Assembly: GCA_026706385.1 (NCBI GenBank) | Contig: JAPOYV010000011.1 | Coordinates: 1 to 64,000, forward strand | Direction: 5' to 3' | DNA: 64,000 bases | From: Gammaproteobacteria bacterium | Lineage (GTDB): Bacteria; Pseudomonadota; Gammaproteobacteria; Pseudomonadales; Azotimanducaceae | Shown: one piece after another, positions 7,715-17,189 of the stretch | Numbering within the stretch: position 1 is the stretch's first letter | How the letters are laid out: the number at the start of each line of letters is the position of its first letter | Position numbers and translations under genes: made by a program | Notes under the pieces: model-generated | The model's input: only the letters and a program-made list of their open reading frames with translations | Databases searched by the model: none | Told to the model about the DNA's origin: nothing

Positions 7715-8905
7715 TCAGATCGTGCCCTGTTCCCGCAAGGCGGCTATTTCGTCAGCGCCGATGCCAATTTCGTGCAGCACGTCCTCCGTGTGCTCGCCGA
7801 GGGTCGGCGCCCCGACGCCGGGGGACAGCGGCGTCGCACCCATGCGAATCGGCGTACCGACGACGCGCTGCGGCTGCCCGGCCTCGTCGGCCACCTCCGC
7901 CAGGTAGCCGTTCTCCCAAATGCCGGGATCGGTAGCGGCCGCGGCGTAGTCCTGAACCGGCGCATAGCGCACACCCGCCGCGCCGAGTATGTCACCCCAC
8001 GCCGCTGTCGTTCGGGTCTTGAAGGTCGCGGCGAGTTCTCTCTTGAACCAGGCGAGATCCTCCGGCGGCATCCCCGCGCCCTGCAAGCGTTCATCGAGGG
8101 CGAGGTCGGGGCGCTCGATGGCAATGTAGAACCCGTCGCGGGCTTGCGGCGGCACGCCGACCAGGCCGATCCAGCCATCGGCCGTCTCGAAGATGCCGTA
8201 GGCCGCCTTGATCAACGGGTGGCCGAAATTGGCGCGCCCCGGCACCCGGTCGGTGAGCAGGTAGTGGGTGTACTCGGTCGCCTGCGCCCAGATCTGGCCG
8301 CCGAGCAACGAGACATCGACGCGTTGACCCCGGCCGCTCGCCGATCTGGCGTGCAGCGCCGCCAGGATGCCGGCCACCATGTTGAGCGAGCCGATGTGGT
8401 CGGCGATGAACACGCCCACCGGCGTCGGCGGATCGCCGTCCCGCCCCGTCGTGCTGATGAGTCCCCCGGCGGCCTGCCCTGCCAGGTCGGCGCCTTTGCG
8501 TTCGGCGTCCGGACCGAGGGGACCGAAGGTGCTGCCCTGCGCGCAGATAATCCCCTCGTTGACCGCGGCCAGGTCCTCGTAGGCCAGCCCCCAATTCTCG
8601 AGCGTCCCGGGCATGAAGTTGCTGACGAAGACATCGGCCGTACGAACCAGCGCCTTGAAAAGGTCGGCGCCGCGAGCTTGGCGGAGATCCAGGGAGATGC
8701 TGCGCTTGCCGCGGTTGCAGGCGGTGAATACGGCACTGCGCGGGTCGTCCGGTGCGACGGTGATGTAACGGCTCTGGTCGCCGACCCCGGGCAACTCGAT
8801 CTTGATCACGTCCGCGCCCATGTCGCCGAGCAATGCCGCAGCCTGCGGCCCCTGGATCAAGAGGCCAGCCTCCAACACACGGATGCCGTCGAGTGGACCC
8901 GGCAT
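7715..8905 (-). CDS. CaiB/BaiF family CoA transferase (class III)
   Basis: A 396-residue class III CoA transferase. MPGPLDGIRVLEAG opens the family signature, followed by GDMGADVIKIELPGVGD, where the aspartate-rich stretch precedes CoA binding. NRGKRSISLDLRQ and FVSNFMPGTLENWGL are strongly conserved blocks. The start is ATG at 8905; the frame extends 24 codons further but that part is not family-like. These enzymes transfer CoA from a donor thioester to a carboxylate through an aspartyl-CoA intermediate. It is second in the amidohydrolase-led operon. Confidence 0.92.
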   Translation of the reverse strand: MPGPLDGIRVLEAGLLIQGPQAAALLGDMGADVIKIELPGVGDQSRYITVAPDDPRSAVFTACNRGKRSISLDLRQARGADLFKALVRTADVFVSNFMPGTLENWGLAYEDLAAVNEGIICAQGSTFGPLGPDAERKGADLAGQAAGGLISTTGRDGDPPTPVGVFIADHIGSLNMVAGILAALHARSASGRGQRVDVSLLGGQIWAQATEYTHYLLTDRVPGRANFGHPLIKAAYGIFETADGWIGLVGVPPQARDGFYIAIERPDLALDERLQGAGMPPEDLAWFKRELAATFKTRTTAAWGDILGAAGVRYAPVQDYAAAATDPGIWENGYLAEVADEAGQPQRVVGTPIRMGATPLSPGVGAPTLGEHTEDVLHEIGIGADEIAALREQGTI

Positions 8906-8921
8906 GGCGTTCCTACGACGG

Positions 8922-9926
8922 TTAAATCCGGTACACGCGCGCCGCCGTGCCGTAGAACATGGCGTCCTTCTCGTCATCGGAGAAGTCGGCCACGATCTTC
9001 TTCATGCCGTTCCACATCACATGGTAGGAAATCGACAGGCGGTCGACCGGGAAGTTGCTCTCGAACATGCAACGGTCGGGGCCGAAGCACTCGATCGTGT
9101 GCAGGTAGTAGCGCCGCTGCGCGTCGACGAACTCGTCCGACGTCGGCGGCTGGTCACGCCGCTCCCAACCGAAACCGTTGTCGGGCATGGCGAGGCCGCC
9201 GAGCTTGGCGACGACGTTCGGGCACCCGGCGATGGCCGCGATGTCGTCCTTCCACTGCGCAAAGATCTCCTCCTGCCGCCCGGCGTAGGCGCCGACGCCG
9301 AGCGGCGTGCCGAAGTGGTCGAGGATCATGGTCGTCTCCGGCACGGCTTGGGCCAGCGCGAGATAGTCCCGGTTCTGGTGGAAGAAGTGCCACGTGTCGT
9401 AGGTGTAGCCAAGACGCCCTAGCGTCCGCACGCCGGTGCGGAACTTGCCCTCGCCGTACGGGCACGGTCGACCACGGCCCGCGTTGGTCAACGTTCCCGT
9501 CGTGTCGTAGGGCCCCGCGTGCCGAATGCCCCGGAACAGACCCTGCCCGGCCGCTTCGTGTGCCTCGAGCACCTCCTGGACATCCTCGCCGAGGAGCATG
9601 TCGGCATGGCTCACGATTCCTGCGATGGTGGCCGCCCCCTCCCGCTTCGCGCTCATCGCGGCGACCCCCGCGACGAACTCGGTTTCGCCGACGGGCTTGA
9701 GGTGCTCCGGTCCTTCCTGCCGATAGCCGGACCGGCAATCGATGAACACGGTCTTCTCGATGTTGTGGCCGGACTCGGTGTCCGCCCACAGGTCCTCGAG
9801 CACGTAGGTTCCCCACATGGACGTGGTTTCCCAGAGGTGATGGTGGGGATCGATGATGGGACGTTCGGGATCGATGATCTCTTCGCGGACGGCGGCGTAC
9901 CATTCCTCGGTGTTTGGCGTTGGCAT
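8922..9926 (-). CDS. Amidohydrolase family protein (TIM-barrel metal-dependent hydrolase, COG3618-like)
   Basis: A 334-residue amidohydrolase-2 protein. The N-terminal metal site is PIIDPHHHLWE. Later histidines lie in IVSHAD, RGIRHAGP and TMILDHFGTP, and the closing acidic residue follows in MFESNFPVD, the usual layout for lactonase or decarboxylase members. ATG at 9926 is preferred over ATG at 9932 because AAGGG is six bases upstream of the former and touches the latter. First gene of the five-gene operon. Substrate unknown, possibly a lactone or cyclic acid. Confidence 0.88.
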   Translation of the reverse strand: MPTPNTEEWYAAVREEIIDPERPIIDPHHHLWETTSMWGTYVLEDLWADTESGHNIEKTVFIDCRSGYRQEGPEHLKPVGETEFVAGVAAMSAKREGAATIAGIVSHADMLLGEDVQEVLEAHEAAGQGLFRGIRHAGPYDTTGTLTNAGRGRPCPYGEGKFRTGVRTLGRLGYTYDTWHFFHQNRDYLALAQAVPETTMILDHFGTPLGVGAYAGRQEEIFAQWKDDIAAIAGCPNVVAKLGGLAMPDNGFGWERRDQPPTSDEFVDAQRRYYLHTIECFGPDRCMFESNFPVDRLSISYHVMWNGMKKIVADFSDDEKDAMFYGTAARVYRI

Positions 9927-10064
9927 CGGCATCCCTTAAGCGTAACCGTGCCATTGTCGCCCATCCTCGTGGCCCGCACAAAGCGCAGCTCCGCAGCGTC
10001 GCCCGCGCGTCGCGCAAAGCGTTAGACTCCTCCTGCGTCGGAGTGGGCCTTTTCAAAAAAGACC

Positions 10065-10454
10065 ATGCGTATAAGCCGCTTCCATACGACAGCCGCCGGC
10101 GGTTCCGCTTTCGACGACGTCGAAATCTCCGTCGGCGTGGCGGCGACGGATGCGTGGGGCAACGAACTCAAGCACAGCACCGTCTTCGCCTCGCCAGCCG
10201 TGCGGGTATTCGAAGCGCCCGTCGGTGCCTTCCAGGACTGGCACAATGCGCCGCGGCGGCAGCTCTGCGTCATGTTGAACGGCATCTGGGAGGTCGGCAC
10301 CACCGATGGCGAAAAGCGCCGCTGGGGGCCTGGCGAGATGTTCCTGCCCGACGACGTCGACGGACGCGGCCACACGAGCGAAGTGATCGAGGGCCCGGTT
10401 CGCATCCTGTTCGTGCCACTGCCCGACGAACTCGACCTGGACGACTTAGGCTGA
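10065..10454 (+). CDS. Cupin-like protein
   Basis: A 129-residue single-domain protein. WHNAPRRQLCVMLNGIWEV followed by RRWGPGEMFLPDD and a late GHTSEVIEGPVRIL is a small beta-barrel cupin pattern: a conserved His, then G-x5-P-x-G turns, then a second His. No enzyme class can be assigned. There is no strong Shine-Dalgarno; a TAGACT -10-like box lies at 10023-10028. The next gene starts three bases after its stop, so both are probably one transcript. Confidence 0.7.
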   Translation: MRISRFHTTAAGGSAFDDVEISVGVAATDAWGNELKHSTVFASPAVRVFEAPVGAFQDWHNAPRRQLCVMLNGIWEVGTTDGEKRRWGPGEMFLPDDVDGRGHTSEVIEGPVRILFVPLPDELDLDDLG

Positions 10455-10457
10455 GCC

Positions 10458-11006
10458 GTGTTCGACCCGATCACCTCGCGCATCGACCTGGTCCTGGCGG
10501 CGATGAATTCGTCCCTGCCGACGGACACGCCGGAACTCGATCTCCTGTTCGAGCGGTTGCGCACAACCACCGACAAGCAGGCGCGTGGCGAAGTCGAACA
10601 GCGCATCTGGGCGATCTGGTGCTCGCACGAGGACACCGTCGCCGCCACGTCGATGAAGAACGTGATGGACTCCTTCGAAGCCGGCGACCTGGAGGATGCC
10701 GGCCAGACCCTCGATGGGCTCATCGACCGTTGGCCCGGCTGGGCGGAGGCCTGGAACAAGCGCGCCACACTCCGCTTCGCCCAGGAACATGACGCCGAGA
10801 GCCTGGACGACATCGCTCGCACACTCGAAATCGAGCCGCGCCATTTCGGCGCGCTGAGCGGCTTCGGCCAGATCTGCCTGCGTGCGGGCGACTACACGTC
10901 GGCCCTACTCGCCTTCGAACGCGTGCTCGTCATCGATCCCAACCTGCCCGAGGTGCACAAGGCCGTCGAACTGCTGCGCAAGCAGGCCCAGCCGACGATC
11001 CACTGA
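10458..11006 (+). CDS. Tetratricopeptide-repeat protein
   Basis: A 182-residue protein starting at GTG. The N-terminal part (TSRIDLVLAAMNSS... RGEVEQRIWAIW) is helical. TPR-like helix pairs follow from about residue 75: an A/W-rich AWNKRATLRF, then an IEPRHFGALSGFGQI unit, then GDYTSALLAFERVLVIDPN and a closing helix. The arrangement resembles small TPR proteins of unknown partner in proteobacteria. No signal peptide, so cytoplasmic. Translationally close to the cupin gene. Confidence 0.8.
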   Translation: MFDPITSRIDLVLAAMNSSLPTDTPELDLLFERLRTTTDKQARGEVEQRIWAIWCSHEDTVAATSMKNVMDSFEAGDLEDAGQTLDGLIDRWPGWAEAWNKRATLRFAQEHDAESLDDIARTLEIEPRHFGALSGFGQICLRAGDYTSALLAFERVLVIDPNLPEVHKAVELLRKQAQPTIH

Positions 11007-11044
11007 CCGGAGGTTTGGCGCACCGCTTCGACGTGCCGTTGCCG

Positions 11045-12937
11045 TCACGTACCCGTATTGTCCGCGAGGAACGCGAGGATTCGCTGATACAGGTCCTCGT
11101 TGACCTCGTCGCCGATGAAGCCGTGGCCCTGGTCGTGGTCGAAGTGCCAAGCCACCTCGTGGCCGGCACGCTCCAATGCCTCGCGCATGCGCCGCGCATG
11201 CATGGGCGGCGCACGGCGGTCGATCCCGCCGTGGACCAGCATCACCTTGGCGCGGATACGGTCGGCCAGGTGCGTCGGCGAGCGGGTGTCCAAGTCCACG
11301 TCGCCGAGGATCTGGCGGATGTAGTGGATTCCGGACAGACGCTCGCGGACATCGCCCGCGCGTTCCATGATGGTGAGATCGTAGATGCCCGCACTTCCGA
11401 CGGCGCACCGATAGAGCCCCGGCTCGCGCGCGACACCCATGAGCGCCGCATAGGCGCCGTAGCTCGCGCCCATGATGCACACGCGCTCCGCATCCGCCAG
11501 TCCCGTCCTGATGGCCCACCGCGTGGCGTCGGTAACGTCGTCCTGCATCAGGCCACCCCACTCGCCGAAGCCGCGGCTCATGTAGGCGTGACCGTAACCC
11601 CCCGATCCGCGAAAGTTCACCTGCAGGACGTGATAGCCGCGGCTCGCGAGGAGCTGGACGATGGGGTCGAAACCCCAGTAGTCGCGAACCCCGTGCGGTC
11701 CACCGTGCACGAACACGACCATGGGGCCCGGTCGCGGTGTCTTCGCGGCACTGGTCACGTAGCCGTACACCGTTGCGCCGTCCCGGACCTGGAACTCCAC
11801 CGGCGCCATCGGGGCCAGACGCTCGGCCGGCAGACTCGGGTAGCGCGAGGCCAGGTGCTCGACGTTGCGGTCGTCGACGTTCAGTAGGACGAAACGGCCG
11901 GGCTGGCGGTCTCCCAACACCAGCGCCACGCTGACCTTGTAGTCGCTGGTCGAACTGGTGATGGTCACAGTGTCGTCGGGATACATCTTGGCGAGCACCG
12001 CATGCTGCTGGGCCAGCGGGTGTACCGCGTTGAGGTACTGGTACGCCGGGAAGTGGTGGTCGAAGCGTACTGCCCAGGGCCTGTTGTCGTCGTCGATCTG
12101 CACGCCCGTGATGTCGACGTTGGGATGCCGGATCACGATGTCGTGGGTCGCTTCGTCGGTGTTGTAGACGCCGAAACCCGTCGTTGCCGCGTCGCGGCTG
12201 TCCAGGGTGTACCAGAGCTCGGGGCTCGGACCGAAAACCAGCGGTGTCCACGCCTCGCCGCCGTAGCGCGACGTGCCGAGCACGCGCCAGTCGTCGCCCC
12301 TTGGACGGTGGCGGACCTCCCGGACGAACTCGTCGTTGGTGCCCATGCTGAATTCCAGTTCGCCCTCGGCGTTCGCCAGCAGGTTGCCGCCACGCGTCGC
12401 GGAACGGGCGATGCGCCGCAGATGGCCATTTTTGACGTTCATCCGATGCGCTTCCGCGAAGCGATTCTCATAGCGCAGGATGAGGACGTGGTCGGGGTCG
12501 TCCGGCAACTGGTGCATGAGCGCGCCGCCGCGAACGAGCAGGTCCATCTTGCCGGACTCCACCTCCACCACGTGGAGTTCGCCGGTGGGAACGCGCAGAT
12601 CCAGCACCGGAAGGAACCGCACGCCGGTGATCAGCAGCCGGTCGTCGCCGATCCAAGTCATGTCGCCCACCTCTGTGTGGCGACCAAGACCGTAGTTGAT
12701 CTTCACTTCGCGTCCCGGGTAGGTCACAACCTGGAACGTGCCGAACTCGCCGTCGCGTTTCGAGCGGGCCAGGTAGTCGCCGTTCGGCGAGATGGAGATC
12801 AATCCGAGTTCGGGGTCATTGGTGAATGCGGACACGGGTAGGTCGTTGGCGGAGGCCGCGAGACCGGCCACCACGGAAAACGAACCGAGCAGCCCTATCA
12901 GCCCCAACCGGCAGGCACACTTCCCCGGATCAACCAC
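11045..12937 (-). CDS. S9 family serine peptidase (prolyl oligopeptidase-like), secreted
   Basis: A 630-residue protein with a signal peptide (LGLIGLLGSFSVVAGLAASA). An N-terminal beta-propeller (SISPNGDYLARS repeats) is followed by an alpha/beta hydrolase from about residue 400. The catalytic Ser is in MGASYGAYAALMG, the Asp in HGGIDRRAPP, and the His in DQGHGFIG. VFVHGGPHGVRDYWGF is the oxyanion region. The GTG start has GGAG upstream. It probably cleaves peptides in the periplasm. It converges with the TPR gene and faces the MaoC gene divergently. Confidence 0.9.
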   Translation of the reverse strand: MVDPGKCACRLGLIGLLGSFSVVAGLAASANDLPVSAFTNDPELGLISISPNGDYLARSKRDGEFGTFQVVTYPGREVKINYGLGRHTEVGDMTWIGDDRLLITGVRFLPVLDLRVPTGELHVVEVESGKMDLLVRGGALMHQLPDDPDHVLILRYENRFAEAHRMNVKNGHLRRIARSATRGGNLLANAEGELEFSMGTNDEFVREVRHRPRGDDWRVLGTSRYGGEAWTPLVFGPSPELWYTLDSRDAATTGFGVYNTDEATHDIVIRHPNVDITGVQIDDDNRPWAVRFDHHFPAYQYLNAVHPLAQQHAVLAKMYPDDTVTITSSTSDYKVSVALVLGDRQPGRFVLLNVDDRNVEHLASRYPSLPAERLAPMAPVEFQVRDGATVYGYVTSAAKTPRPGPMVVFVHGGPHGVRDYWGFDPIVQLLASRGYHVLQVNFRGSGGYGHAYMSRGFGEWGGLMQDDVTDATRWAIRTGLADAERVCIMGASYGAYAALMGVAREPGLYRCAVGSAGIYDLTIMERAGDVRERLSGIHYIRQILGDVDLDTRSPTHLADRIRAKVMLVHGGIDRRAPPMHARRMREALERAGHEVAWHFDHDQGHGFIGDEVNEDLYQRILAFLADNTGT

Positions 12938-13060
12938 GGCTCACTCCGCTCCCCTGGTCAGAATCGTCCGCATCCGCATGGCGCGCGTCAAGCCAACGTC
13001 GCGTCGCGCCTGCGACCCGCATAGACTGTGGCCCTTGAACCTCGCTCACGGGAGTAGGCA

Positions 13061-14167
13061 ATGGCGGCAGCGGACTTGATCAAGACCATCGACGAATTCG
13101 AGGCGGAGTACAGGAAAGGCATCGGTACGGTGCTGCCCCAACGGCCGAGCAAGGAGGCCAACCTCGACAATATCCGGCGCTTTGGCGACGGCGTTGGCGA
13201 CTACAACCCGCTGTGGCGCGACGAAGCACACGCCGCGAACAGTCGTTTCGGCATGATCACGGCGCCGCCGCCGTTCCTCTACGGCGTCACCCTCGGGGTC
13301 GTCGCCGGCGAGACCGGCGCCATCGATCGCCGCCGCGTGTCCACGCAGTACCTGCCCGTGAACTACGCGGGCGCCGAGATCGACTTCGTCCGGCCGATCT
13401 GGCTTGACGACCGCATCACCGCCTCCGAGCAGGTGGGCGAGACCATCCGCAAGCGCAGCCGCCGCATCGGTCCCATCAACTTCAACACGGGTCTCGTGAC
13501 CTTCACCAACCAGCGGCAAGAGGTGGTCGCCACGATCAAGACGACGATGGTGCGCTACGAGAACACGGGCCACACCCTGGATTACGACCGCACGGCCAAG
13601 GGTGAGGGCGGCGAATCGGTCGACCCCGTGCTCGAGCCGGCCGATCCCCTGGTCTGGGAGCGGGAACGTCGAGGTGCCGAGACGCGTTACTTCGAGGATG
13701 TCGCCGAAGGCGACGCGATCCCGTCACTGCCGAAGGGGACGTACTCCGTGACCGAGCTTTTCCTGTTCACCCACGGCGTACTCGGCACGGGCCGCAGTCC
13801 GCGAGCCGCGCTGGCAGCGGAAGGTTCCGCCGACCTAGGGGGCGGCGGGCGTTTCGACTCGGAACACGCTCAGAAGCGCCGCAACATGCCCGGCCAGTTC
13901 GACTACGGGCCGCAGCGGGTCTGCTGGCTCTCGCAGATCGTGACCGACTGGATGGGGGACGACGGGGTGCTGAAGACCTTGAATGCGTCGATTCGCCACC
14001 CCAACGTCGTCGGCGACACCAACACCGTGCATGGCGAGGTCTCGGGTAAGTCCGTGGTGGACGGCGAGCATCTCGTCGAAGTGCAGGTGCGCAACGTCAA
14101 CCAGTCTGGGCTGGCCACGGCGCTGGGCTCTGCGGTGGTTGCACTGCCGTCGCGGGGCAGCGCCTAG
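13061..14167 (+). CDS. MaoC-like / FAS1-like dehydratase, double hot-dog protein
   Basis: A 368-residue protein with two hot-dog domains. The N-terminal domain is the FAS1-like dehydratase type: NIRRFGDGVGDYNPLWRDE carries the D/H-like hydratase region and is followed by TAPPPFLYG. The C-terminal half has a MaoC-like fold with NASIRHPNVVGDTNTVHGEV. It probably hydrates an enoyl-CoA. GGAG precedes the ATG and a TAGACT -10-like box lies at 13022-13027. Confidence 0.82.
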   Translation: MAAADLIKTIDEFEAEYRKGIGTVLPQRPSKEANLDNIRRFGDGVGDYNPLWRDEAHAANSRFGMITAPPPFLYGVTLGVVAGETGAIDRRRVSTQYLPVNYAGAEIDFVRPIWLDDRITASEQVGETIRKRSRRIGPINFNTGLVTFTNQRQEVVATIKTTMVRYENTGHTLDYDRTAKGEGGESVDPVLEPADPLVWERERRGAETRYFEDVAEGDAIPSLPKGTYSVTELFLFTHGVLGTGRSPRAALAAEGSADLGGGGRFDSEHAQKRRNMPGQFDYGPQRVCWLSQIVTDWMGDDGVLKTLNASIRHPNVVGDTNTVHGEVSGKSVVDGEHLVEVQVRNVNQSGLATALGSAVVALPSRGSA

Positions 14168-14175
14168 GGCGAGAG

Positions 14176-15099
14176 CTAGGCCGCCTTTTCTTCGGGCAGC
14201 TTGGGCTTGTCCTGTGCGGCCGCCTCCTCGCGCTCGAAGTAGCGGCCTGACAGCGTGCGCTGGTTCTCGTAGATCGAGCCCTGATAAGGCGCGCGCGGCA
14301 ATGGCATGCGAACCGGCACCTCCTCGAGGCGCGGCTGCGTGGTGGGTTCGCCGTGGACCATGCGGCCGTTGAAATCGTCGAGGTCGTTGAGGTTCTCGAT
14401 CCCGGCCAGCGGCCATGCGTCGGCGGCGGCGTACTCGTAGAAGAGCACGCGGCGCTGGCGATTCGACGTGTTCAAGGCGGAACCATGCACCAGCCGCACA
14501 TGGTGGATGCTGATGTCGCCGGCGCGCCCGCGGAGCTCGCGCGGACTCGAGACGTCGAGGCCGCATTTGTCGACGTCGATGGCGCCGCAGAAGGCCCCGT
14601 AGCTGTGGTGGTCGTACACCGGCCCCTTGTGCGAACCCGGCAGGACCATGAGCGGACCGTTGTCGGCGTCCATGTCGTCGAGGAGGATGCCGACGGCGAG
14701 CACGTCCTGGTTGGTATGGGGGTAGAAGGCCCAATCCTGGTGCCATTCCACGGGCGAGCCGTACTCGGCGGCTTTCATGTTCATCTTTCCGCCAGCTCGC
14801 AGGCGGATGTTCTCTCCGATGAGCGGCGAAAGCGCAGCCATGATCCGCGGATACGCCGCCAAGTCGCGGTAGAACGGGTGTGCGAGGTGGGGCTGCTTGA
14901 TGCGGCGCACGCGAGGCGCCTCGGGCGTATGCGATGCCTCCAAGTCCAGGACGGGGGTGTGCTCGGTGAGGCCGGCGGCACTGGCCACGACCTCGGCCGT
15001 AACGGCACGAAGTTCGTCAAGGGTCTCCGGCAGGAGCGCGCCTTCGACCACGACATAGCCATCGGTGTCGTACTGGGCGATCTGGGCTTCGGTCAGCAT
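14176..15099 (-). CDS. Phytanoyl-CoA dioxygenase (PhyH) family protein
   Basis: A 307-residue PhyH enzyme. YDTDGYVVVEGALL opens the fold. The HxD is HQD in VEWHQDWAFYPHTN. PLMVLPGSHKGPVYDHH and the distal His in RLVHGSALN complete the iron site, and an Arg lies in RQRRVLFYEY. This layout (HQD, long DHH insertion, VHGS) is the ectoine-hydroxylase/phytanoyl branch, but no ectoine genes are nearby, so the substrate is not assigned. GAGGGGAG precedes the ATG. It is divergent from the fused oxidoreductase at 15166, with 66 bases between them. Confidence 0.92.
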   Translation of the reverse strand: MLTEAQIAQYDTDGYVVVEGALLPETLDELRAVTAEVVASAAGLTEHTPVLDLEASHTPEAPRVRRIKQPHLAHPFYRDLAAYPRIMAALSPLIGENIRLRAGGKMNMKAAEYGSPVEWHQDWAFYPHTNQDVLAVGILLDDMDADNGPLMVLPGSHKGPVYDHHSYGAFCGAIDVDKCGLDVSSPRELRGRAGDISIHHVRLVHGSALNTSNRQRRVLFYEYAAADAWPLAGIENLNDLDDFNGRMVHGEPTTQPRLEEVPVRMPLPRAPYQGSIYENQRTLSGRYFEREEAAAQDKPKLPEEKAA

Positions 15100-15165
15100 G
15101 GGCTCCCCTCGACAGGGCGATGCAGCGTATAGACTTGCCCCAATAGCTTACATCAAGGGAAGTCC

Positions 15166-17169
15166 ATGACGCGCTGGGGAATCCTCGCGACGGGCCGTAT
15201 CGCCCGCAAGCTGGCCGATGCCGTGGTCGAGTCGGAAACGTCCGAACTGGTGGCGGTCGGTAGCCGCACGCAAGCCTCCGCCGACGCCTTCGCGAACGAA
15301 TACGGGAGCATCACGGCGCACGGCAGCTACGACGCACTGCTCGCCGACGCGGAGGTGGACGCGATCTACGTCTCCACGCCCCATCCGCAACATGCCGAGT
15401 GGACGATCAAGGCCCTCGAGGCGGGCAAGGCCGTCCTGTGCGAGAAGCCCATGGGCGTCAACCACGCCGAAGTGATGGCGATGGTGGAAACGGCGGCCTT
15501 CCACGACACCTTCCTCATGGAAGCGTTCATGTACCGAACGCATCCGCAGACCGCAAAGATCGTCGAGCTGATCCGCGACGGCGCCATCGGCGAGGTGCGC
15601 CAGGTCAACGCCAGTCACGGCTTCGCGTCGCCCTTCAACCCGGCAAGCCGCCTGCACAACAACGACCTCGCGGGTGGCGGGATCATGGACGTCGGCTGCT
15701 ATCCCGTGTCCATGGTGCGCCTCATCGCGGGCGAAGAGCCGGAATCCGTCGCCGGCTTCGCCGCACTTGGCGAGACCGGCGTGGACCAGTGGGCGTCGGG
15801 CCTCCTCCAGTTCCCAAGCGGCCTGATCGCCCGCGTGTCCACGGCGGTATCGGTCTCGCTGGACAATGCCGTGCAAGTCTTCGGTTCCGAGGGCTCGATG
15901 CACATTGTCGCGCCCTGGTTCGGCGACCGCGGCGACGGCAACTGGCACTTCGATCTCGTCCGCCGTGGGAAGCGTGAAGTCGTCGGCGGCAAGGCCAAGC
16001 CGACCTATGTCCTCGAAGTCGACGAGGTCGCGCGGGCCTTGGCGGCCGCAGAGAAGGCATCGCCAACCATGGACTGGCAAGACAGCCTCGGCAACGCCAA
16101 GGCGCTCGACCGTTGGCGTGCGGAAGTCGGCCTGCTGTTCGACCTCGAGAAGCCGGAACGCCAGACGAGGCCGGTCCACGGCCGGCCGCTCTCGGTGCGG
16201 CGCCGGACCATGCGCCACGGGGAGATCGCCGGCATCGGGAAACCCGTCTCGCGGCTGGTGATGGGCTGCGACAACCAGCCGAACGCTCCGCACGCCGCGG
16301 TCATGTTCGACAACTACTTCGAGCACGGCGGCAACACGTTCGACACCGCGCACATCTACGGCGGCGGCCGTCAGGAGGCGCTCCTCGGCGGGTGGCTCGC
16401 GAACCGCGGGGTCCGCGACGACGTGGTCGTCATCGGCAAGGGCGCGCACACGCCGGCGAACTTCCCCGACCGGGTGGCGCCGCAGCTCGACATCACGCTG
16501 GAGAGGTTGCAAACCGACTACGTCGATCTCTACTTCCTGCACCGCGACAACGTCGACGTGCCCGTGGACGAGTGGCTCGACGTGCTGAACGCGGAGCAGG
16601 CCGCCGGCCGCATCCGCGTCTTCGGCGCATCGAACTGGTCGCTGGCCCGTGTCCAGGAAGCCAACGCCCACGCCGCCGCCAACGGGCTGACGCCTTTCGG
16701 CGCCGTCTCCAACAATTTCAGCCTGGCCCGGATGGTGGATCCGGTATGGCCCGGCTGCATCGCGGCATCCGACGCCGACTGGCGTGCCTGGCTGACAGCG
16801 GAGCAGATGCCGCTGTTGCCTTGGTCGAGCCAGGCGCGCGGCTTCTTCACGCCGCGTTTCGACGCGGTTGCAGCGCAGGCCACCTCGACCGTCGACGCCG
16901 GTTTCGGCAATCAGCCGAGCGACGCCGAAATGCGCCGGTGCTGGTTCGCCGAGGACAACTTCAAGCGTCGGCAACGGGCCGTGGAACTTGCCAACGAGAA
17001 AGGCGTGGCGCCGATCAATATCGCGCTCGCCTACGTCCTCAGCCAACCGTTCCCGTGTTTCGCCCTTTTCGGCCCGAGGACGCTCGCGGAGACGCGCAGT
17101 TCGCTAGCCGCTCTCGATGTCACATTGAACGAGCGCGAGTGCGCGTGGCTCAATCTCGAGGAGGCTTAG
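15166..17169 (+). CDS. Gfo/Idh/MocA oxidoreductase fused to an aldo/keto reductase
   Basis: A 667-residue two-enzyme fusion. Residues 1 to about 330 are a Gfo/Idh/MocA NAD(P) dehydrogenase: WGILATGRIARKLA is the Rossmann turn, VLCEKPMGVN carries the family EKP lysine, and GGGIMDVGCYPV the substrate-site block. From about 345 an aldo/keto reductase follows: NTFDTAHIYGGGRQEALLG gives the Asp and Tyr, VVIGKGA the Lys and YFLHRDN the His of the AKR tetrad. The frame is unbroken, with no repeated start site at the junction. Probably a sugar or polyol redox enzyme. AAGGGAAG precedes the ATG. Confidence 0.88.
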   Translation: MTRWGILATGRIARKLADAVVESETSELVAVGSRTQASADAFANEYGSITAHGSYDALLADAEVDAIYVSTPHPQHAEWTIKALEAGKAVLCEKPMGVNHAEVMAMVETAAFHDTFLMEAFMYRTHPQTAKIVELIRDGAIGEVRQVNASHGFASPFNPASRLHNNDLAGGGIMDVGCYPVSMVRLIAGEEPESVAGFAALGETGVDQWASGLLQFPSGLIARVSTAVSVSLDNAVQVFGSEGSMHIVAPWFGDRGDGNWHFDLVRRGKREVVGGKAKPTYVLEVDEVARALAAAEKASPTMDWQDSLGNAKALDRWRAEVGLLFDLEKPERQTRPVHGRPLSVRRRTMRHGEIAGIGKPVSRLVMGCDNQPNAPHAAVMFDNYFEHGGNTFDTAHIYGGGRQEALLGGWLANRGVRDDVVVIGKGAHTPANFPDRVAPQLDITLERLQTDYVDLYFLHRDNVDVPVDEWLDVLNAEQAAGRIRVFGASNWSLARVQEANAHAAANGLTPFGAVSNNFSLARMVDPVWPGCIAASDADWRAWLTAEQMPLLPWSSQARGFFTPRFDAVAAQATSTVDAGFGNQPSDAEMRRCWFAEDNFKRRQRAVELANEKGVAPINIALAYVLSQPFPCFALFGPRTLAETRSSLAALDVTLNERECAWLNLEEA

Positions 17170-17189
17170 ATTCCAGACCGTATCGTCGC

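Noticed and set aside
7772-9700. 642-codon open frame on the plus strand
   Set aside because: Antisense shadow of the CaiB and amidohydrolase genes, with Arg/Ala-rich nonsense composition.
14176-15099. Ectoine hydroxylase (ectD)
   Set aside because: The PhyH layout is similar, but no ectoine synthesis gene is present and the substrate residues could not be verified by eye.
15148-17046. 632-codon open frame on the minus strand
   Set aside because: It lies entirely antisense to the Gfo/AKR fusion gene, whose domains are unmistakable; the translation has no recognisable motif and its composition is that of a GC-rich shadow frame.
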